This document shows, in pieces, positions 5,765 to 9,265 of a stretch of 9,265 nucleotides of DNA. Below the pieces are notes generated by a model. That model searched no databases and had not been told where the DNA came from. It was given only the letters and a program-made list of their open reading frames with translations. The stretch is from NCBI GenBank assembly GCA_958429225.1, contig CAUAJB010000071.1:1-9265 (forward strand). The letters are read 5' to 3'. Positions within the stretch are counted from its first letter, which is position 1. The number at the start of each line of letters is the position of its first letter. The translations under genes were made by a program, and so were the position numbers. This stretch comes from an uncultured Collinsella sp. (GTDB taxonomy: Bacteria; Actinomycetota; Coriobacteriia; Coriobacteriales; Coriobacteriaceae).

Positions 5765-8236
5765 ATGCGGCATGCGCATATCCATGTAACGGGCATTGTG
5801 CAGGGCGTCGGCATGCGGCCGTTTGTGTATCGCGAGGCCATGGCGCACGGCATTTGCGGCTGGGTGCTCAACGCGGGCGACGGCGTGCATATCGAGGCGC
5901 ACGCTCCGGCCGATGCGCTCGATGCTTTTGCTGCCGCGCTTTCTGAGCATGCGCCCGCGGCGGCTCGCGTTGAGCGTGTCGAGGTTGTGGACCTGGCAGC
6001 CAACGGTTGGGATACCGCCAATGAACGGGGCTTTCGCATCGTAGCGTCGCAGGATCAGACCGCGCACACGACGCTCGTCTCGCCCGATATCGCCACCTGT
6101 GACGATTGCCTGCGCGAGTTGTTCGACCCCGCCGATCGGCGCTATCACTACCCCTTTATCAACTGCACCAACTGCGGGCCGCGCTTCACCATCATCCGAT
6201 CGCTGCCGTATGACCGAGCGGCTACCTCGATGGACCGTTTCCCCATGTGCCCCGCCTGCGCCGCAGAGTATGCCGATCCACTCGACCGTCGCTTTCACGC
6301 ACAGCCCGATGCCTGCTTTGATTGCGGGCCGCATATTACGTGGCGCGAGGCTGTGAACGGCGATGCGTGTGGGAATTCGTCCGCGACACCGGCCGTCGGC
6401 ACCACACGCGAAGCCAGCGACGCCATTATCGAGCGCTGCGTTGAGCTGCTGGCCAGCGGTGGCATCGTCGCCATCAAGGGCCTGGGCGGATTCCATCTAG
6501 CCTGTGACGCTGCCAACGAGCAGGCGGTGGCCGAGTTGCGCCGTCGCAAACGCCGCAGCAACAAACCACTTGCCGTCATGGTGCGCCGTCTTGCCGACGC
6601 TGGGCGCCTGTGCCATATCGACGACGCTGAGCGCGAGCTTCTCACCGGCAGTATCCGCCCCATTGTGCTGCTGCGCCGACGTGCTGTTGGCGAGGGCAAC
6701 GGCGGTTCCCCCGACATCCTCGCCCTCGCACCGTCTGTCGCGCACGACCTTCCCGAGCTCGGTGTTATGCTCCCCTACACCCCGCTTCAGCATCTGTTGC
6801 TTGCCGCGGCAGAAGTCTGCGGTATGCACGCGCTCGTCATGACCAGCGGCAACCTGAGCGAAGAACCCATCGAGACCGACGACGACCTTGCCTGGGAACA
6901 CCTCGTTGCCGCCGGCATCGCCGACGCGTTGCTCGGTAACGACCGCGCAATCCTCTCGCGCTATGACGATTCCGTGGTGCGCGTGGTCGACGGCGCCGTT
7001 ATGCCCGTGCGCCGCGCTCGCGGATATGCACCCCAGCCGCTGCCGTTGCCGGCGCTCGACGGCGCTCCGTCCTGCGTGCTCGCCTGCGGGCCACAACAAA
7101 AGGCCACGATTGCGCTCACGCGTGAAGGGACGAACGGCGAGGCAACCTGTTTTGTGTCGCAGCATATCGGCGATGTTGAAAACGGCGGGACCTTCGATGC
7201 CTGGAACGCCGCGCGCACGCGCTTGGAAGATCTCTTTGACTTGGCGCCTGCCGCCTTGGCCTGCGATTTACACCCCAGCTATCTATCGGGCCAGTGGGCG
7301 CGCGAACAGGCGCGAAAATGCAATCTGCCGCTCGTCGAGGTGCAGCACCATCATGCGCATATCGCGAGCGTAATGGCCGAGGCCATCGCCGCGGGCCAGC
7401 TTACAACCGACGCGCGCGTCCTTGGCATCGCCTTTGACGGCACCGGCGCCGGCACCGATGGGACCATTTGGGGCGGCGAGTTTCTTGTCGCCGGCCTTGG
7501 CGGCTTTGAGCGCGCCGCGCATTTGCGCACCTGGGCGCTCCCCGGCGGGGCGGCCTCCGTGCGCGACGCCCGCCGCAACGCCTTTGCCCTGCTCAGCGAG
7601 CTCGGCCTGCTCGAGCACCCAGGTGCCGCTCGGCTTTTGGACAGCCTCGACGAGCAAACGCGCAGCGTGACAGCCACCATGATTGAGCGCGGCATCAACA
7701 GCCCGCGTACCAGCAGCATGGGGCGTCTCTTTGATGCCGCGGCAGCAATTCTGGGCATCTGCGACAAGGCAACCTACGAGGGCGAACCCGCCATAGAACT
7801 CGAAGCCGCCGCCTGGCGCGCGCTCGACAACGAAATCGCCCATTTTCCCGACGACAACGCCGGCTATTTCGCATCTGGCCCATCGTGGCTGGACGGCCCC
7901 TATGTTCTGGACCAGAAAGCACTCTTTGAGGCACTTTTGGGAGGAATTGAAGCCGGAGCGCCCGCCGACAGGCTCGCACTCGACTTCCATGTCGCCGTCG
8001 CGCGCTCCTCGGCGCGCATCGCCAGCGATATCTGCGTGCCCGAGGGCATCGACACCGTCGCGCTCTCGGGCGGCGTGTTCATGAACCGACTTCTCCTTCA
8101 GCTCCTCACCCGCGAGCTCAAAAGCGCAGGCCCTACTGTCCTTGTCCCCCACACCGTACCCATCAACGACGGCTGCATCGCCTACGGTCAGGCGGCAGTC
8201 GCACGCGCTCGCCTCGCGCAGATTGCATCACAGTAG
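5765..8236 (+). CDS. hypF: Carbamoyltransferase HypF, [NiFe] hydrogenase maturation
   Basis: Converts carbamoyl phosphate and ATP to a carbamoyl-adenylate and transfers the carbamoyl group to the C-terminal cysteine of HypE, the source of the active-site cyanides. All expected domains are present in the 823 residues. An acylphosphatase domain lies at 1-92 (GIVQGVGMRPF, R18; N36). Two zinc modules follow, C112/C115-x18-C134/C137 and C162/C165-x18-C184/C187. A YrdC-like domain spans about 216-415 (KGLGGFHLACD, TSGNLSEEP, DDSVVR). A Kae1-like C-terminal domain has QHHHAH (527-532), FDGTG (557-561), ALSGGVFMN (766-774) and NDGCIAYGQ (801-809). ATG 5765 is chosen because GAAGGAGGG ends 4 nt upstream and the acylphosphatase strand begins at once; an ATG at 5702 would overlap nikR. 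It follows nikR by 29 bp, consistent with one operon. Confidence 0.97.
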   Translation: MRHAHIHVTGIVQGVGMRPFVYREAMAHGICGWVLNAGDGVHIEAHAPADALDAFAAALSEHAPAAARVERVEVVDLAANGWDTANERGFRIVASQDQTAHTTLVSPDIATCDDCLRELFDPADRRYHYPFINCTNCGPRFTIIRSLPYDRAATSMDRFPMCPACAAEYADPLDRRFHAQPDACFDCGPHITWREAVNGDACGNSSATPAVGTTREASDAIIERCVELLASGGIVAIKGLGGFHLACDAANEQAVAELRRRKRRSNKPLAVMVRRLADAGRLCHIDDAERELLTGSIRPIVLLRRRAVGEGNGGSPDILALAPSVAHDLPELGVMLPYTPLQHLLLAAAEVCGMHALVMTSGNLSEEPIETDDDLAWEHLVAAGIADALLGNDRAILSRYDDSVVRVVDGAVMPVRRARGYAPQPLPLPALDGAPSCVLACGPQQKATIALTREGTNGEATCFVSQHIGDVENGGTFDAWNAARTRLEDLFDLAPAALACDLHPSYLSGQWAREQARKCNLPLVEVQHHHAHIASVMAEAIAAGQLTTDARVLGIAFDGTGAGTDGTIWGGEFLVAGLGGFERAAHLRTWALPGGAASVRDARRNAFALLSELGLLEHPGAARLLDSLDEQTRSVTATMIERGINSPRTSSMGRLFDAAAAILGICDKATYEGEPAIELEAAAWRALDNEIAHFPDDNAGYFASGPSWLDGPYVLDQKALFEALLGGIEAGAPADRLALDFHVAVARSSARIASDICVPEGIDTVALSGGVFMNRLLLQLLTRELKSAGPTVLVPHTVPINDGCIAYGQAAVARARLAQIASQ

Positions 8237-8370
8237 CTCGCCCTCGCACGCCGCCGCGCCCAGCCGTCTCACAGGCGTAACGCGTTTGCCCGCGAACCCC
8301 GCGAGCGCTACCATCAACTGATGGATTATTAAGCGCCCATCCAGCGCAAAGCGTATAAAAGGGGAACAAT
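8237..8370 (+). promoter_or_regulatory. hypF-hypC spacer with possible regulatory elements
   Basis: This 134-bp gap interrupts otherwise tight gene packing. It contains the inverted repeat CCATCA-AC-TGATGG at 8311-8324, an AT-rich patch GATTATTAAG just after it, and TATAAA at 8354-8359 overlapping the hypC ribosome site AAAGGGG (8358-8364). No U-run terminator is visible and no good -35 box precedes the TATAAA. It may hold an internal promoter for hypC-hypD. The evidence is weak. Confidence 0.3.
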
Positions 8371-8631
8371 ATGTGCCTTGCCGTTCCCGGCAAAGTAGTC
8401 AAACGCGACGACGACCTCAAGGCCACCGTCGACATGATGGGCATCGAGCGCCCCGTGTCGCTAAGACTCGTGCCGACGGCGCAGGTAGGCGACTATATTC
8501 TCGTACACGCCGGCTTTGGCATCCAGATCGTCGACGAGCAGGAAGCGCAAGAAACGCTCGAGCTCGTTAATGCCATGACCGAACTGGCCGAAGAAGACCA
8601 ACTGGCCAGCAACCCGGCCGAGGCATACTAG
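8371..8631 (+). CDS. hypC: Hydrogenase maturation chaperone HypC/HybG
   Basis: Small chaperone that, together with HypD, carries the iron with its CN and CO ligands and delivers it to the hydrogenase large subunit. 86 residues, within the normal range. The start MCLAVPGKV carries the essential C2, which becomes N-terminal after removal of the methionine. The beta-barrel part ends with VGDYILVHAGFGIQIVDE (39-56), including H46 of the conserved HAGF motif. The C-terminal tail is helical and acidic. AAAGGGG lies 6 nt before the ATG. The TAG stop overlaps the hypD GTG start by one base, so HypC and HypD, which form a complex, are translated together. Paralogues (HybG, HupF) share these motifs, so which hydrogenase it serves cannot be told. 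Confidence 0.96.
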   Translation: MCLAVPGKVVKRDDDLKATVDMMGIERPVSLRLVPTAQVGDYILVHAGFGIQIVDEQEAQETLELVNAMTELAEEDQLASNPAEAY

Positions 8632-9265
8632 TGGCGGCCGGACAGCCGGCGCGCTCCGGTATCGACTTCTCAGCATTCCGCAATCCCAAGCTGGCTCGCG
8701 AGCTCATCGAGCGCATTCATGAGCTTGTCGGCGACCGCGCCATCAACCTTATGGAAGTCTGCGGCACGCATACCGTGAGCATCGGGCGCTATGGCTTTCG
8801 CTCCATTATGCCGGCCGGGCTCAAGCTGCTGAGCGGCCCGGGCTGCCCCGTCTGCGTCACCGCCAACCGCGACATCGACCACGCAATCGCGCTCGCCAAC
8901 ATAGACGGCGCCATCATCACCACCTTTGGCGACATGATGCGCGTGCCCGGATCATCCACCTCGCTCGCTGCGCAAAAGGCGGCGGGGCGCGATATCCGCA
9001 TTGTGTACTCCCCGCTCGACGCGCTCGACATTGCCGAGCAAAACCCTGATCGCCCGGTCATTTTTATGGGCGTGGGCTTCGAGACTACGACGCCCACCAT
9101 CGCCGCCGCCATCTTGGAGGCCGAGGCGCGCGGGCTTTTGAACTTCTCGGTCTATTGCGCCCACAAGACCACGCCGCCGGCGTTGCGCGCCATCGCCAAC
9201 GACCCCGAGACCGCCATCGACGGCTTTATCCTGCCGGGCCACGTCGCCACCATCACGGGCTTGGC
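8631..9265 (+). CDS. hypD: Hydrogenase maturation protein HypD (cut by window edge)
   Basis: Fe-S protein that, with HypC, is the scaffold for assembling the Fe(CN)2CO group of [NiFe] hydrogenase. 211 residues are present of the usual 360-380; the frame is open to the right edge. Conserved elements visible: MEVCGTHT (41-48, C44), GPGCPVCV (69-76, C72 and C75), TTFGDMMRVPGS (97-108), GVGFETTTP (147-155), CAHK (176-179) and LPGHVATITG (201-210). C44, C72 and C75 correspond to E. coli C41, C69 and C72, which are needed for iron and ligand handling. The start is GTG 8631, overlapping the hypC stop (TAGTG); the next in-frame ATG (residue 41) lies inside the first motif and is too late. hypE would be expected downstream. 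Confidence 0.96.
   Translation, partial: MAAGQPARSGIDFSAFRNPKLARELIERIHELVGDRAINLMEVCGTHTVSIGRYGFRSIMPAGLKLLSGPGCPVCVTANRDIDHAIALANIDGAIITTFGDMMRVPGSSTSLAAQKAAGRDIRIVYSPLDALDIAEQNPDRPVIFMGVGFETTTPTIAAAILEAEARGLLNFSVYCAHKTTPPALRAIANDPETAIDGFILPGHVATITGL

Noticed and set aside
7283..8152. Minus-strand open frame of 289 codons opposite hypF
   Set aside because: It is a shadow of hypF codon bias; the sense frame carries all Kae1-like motifs through this region.
8789..9242. Minus-strand open frames at the right edge
   Set aside because: They are antisense to hypD, whose plus-strand frame from 8631 is open to the edge and contains all HypD motifs.

Overview
The window is GC-rich, densely coded DNA from a bacterium that makes a [NiFe] hydrogenase. 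Gene content, codon use and gene style (AgrC/AgrA-like two-component pair, nadA-nadB order, hyp genes next to nikR) suggest a gut-type Coriobacteriia, perhaps Collinsella-like. That placement is inference, because no rRNA or other phylogenetic marker is present.

Layout. (1) 1-1450, minus strand: the NAD biosynthesis genes nadA (quinolinate synthase, complete) and nadB (L-aspartate oxidase, cut by the left edge). They read from a promoter that is covered by a perfect 19-bp inverted repeat, and a hairpin lies in the nadA-nadB spacer. (2) 1659-3658, plus strand: a LytTR response regulator overlapping by one base a 7-TM AgrC-type histidine kinase, with no peptide gene beside them. (3) 3719-4294, minus strand: a 191-residue protein resembling a degenerate family-4 uracil-DNA glycosylase. 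It diverges from trxA (thioredoxin, 4431-4751, plus), which is followed by an intrinsic terminator at 4863-4900. (4) 4973-9265, plus strand: a nickel/hydrogenase maturation cluster. It holds an unrecognised His-decorated 82-residue helical protein, nikR with a His/Cys-rich N-terminal extension, hypF, a 134-bp gap, hypC and the start of hypD, which runs off the right edge.

How they work together. NadB and NadA convert aspartate to quinolinate for de novo NAD synthesis. HypF makes the thiocarboxamide (cyanide precursor) from carbamoyl phosphate, and HypC and HypD form the scaffold on which Fe(CN)2CO is built for the hydrogenase active site. NikR, placed first with the small protein, would tie nickel supply to this pathway. 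hypA, hypB, hypE and the hydrogenase structural genes are not in the window.

The points most worth a second look are the nikR extension with its unknown small partner, the perfect palindrome over the nadA promoter, and the glycosylase-like protein that has lost its catalytic motif. I saw no tRNA, rRNA, insertion sequence or CRISPR array.
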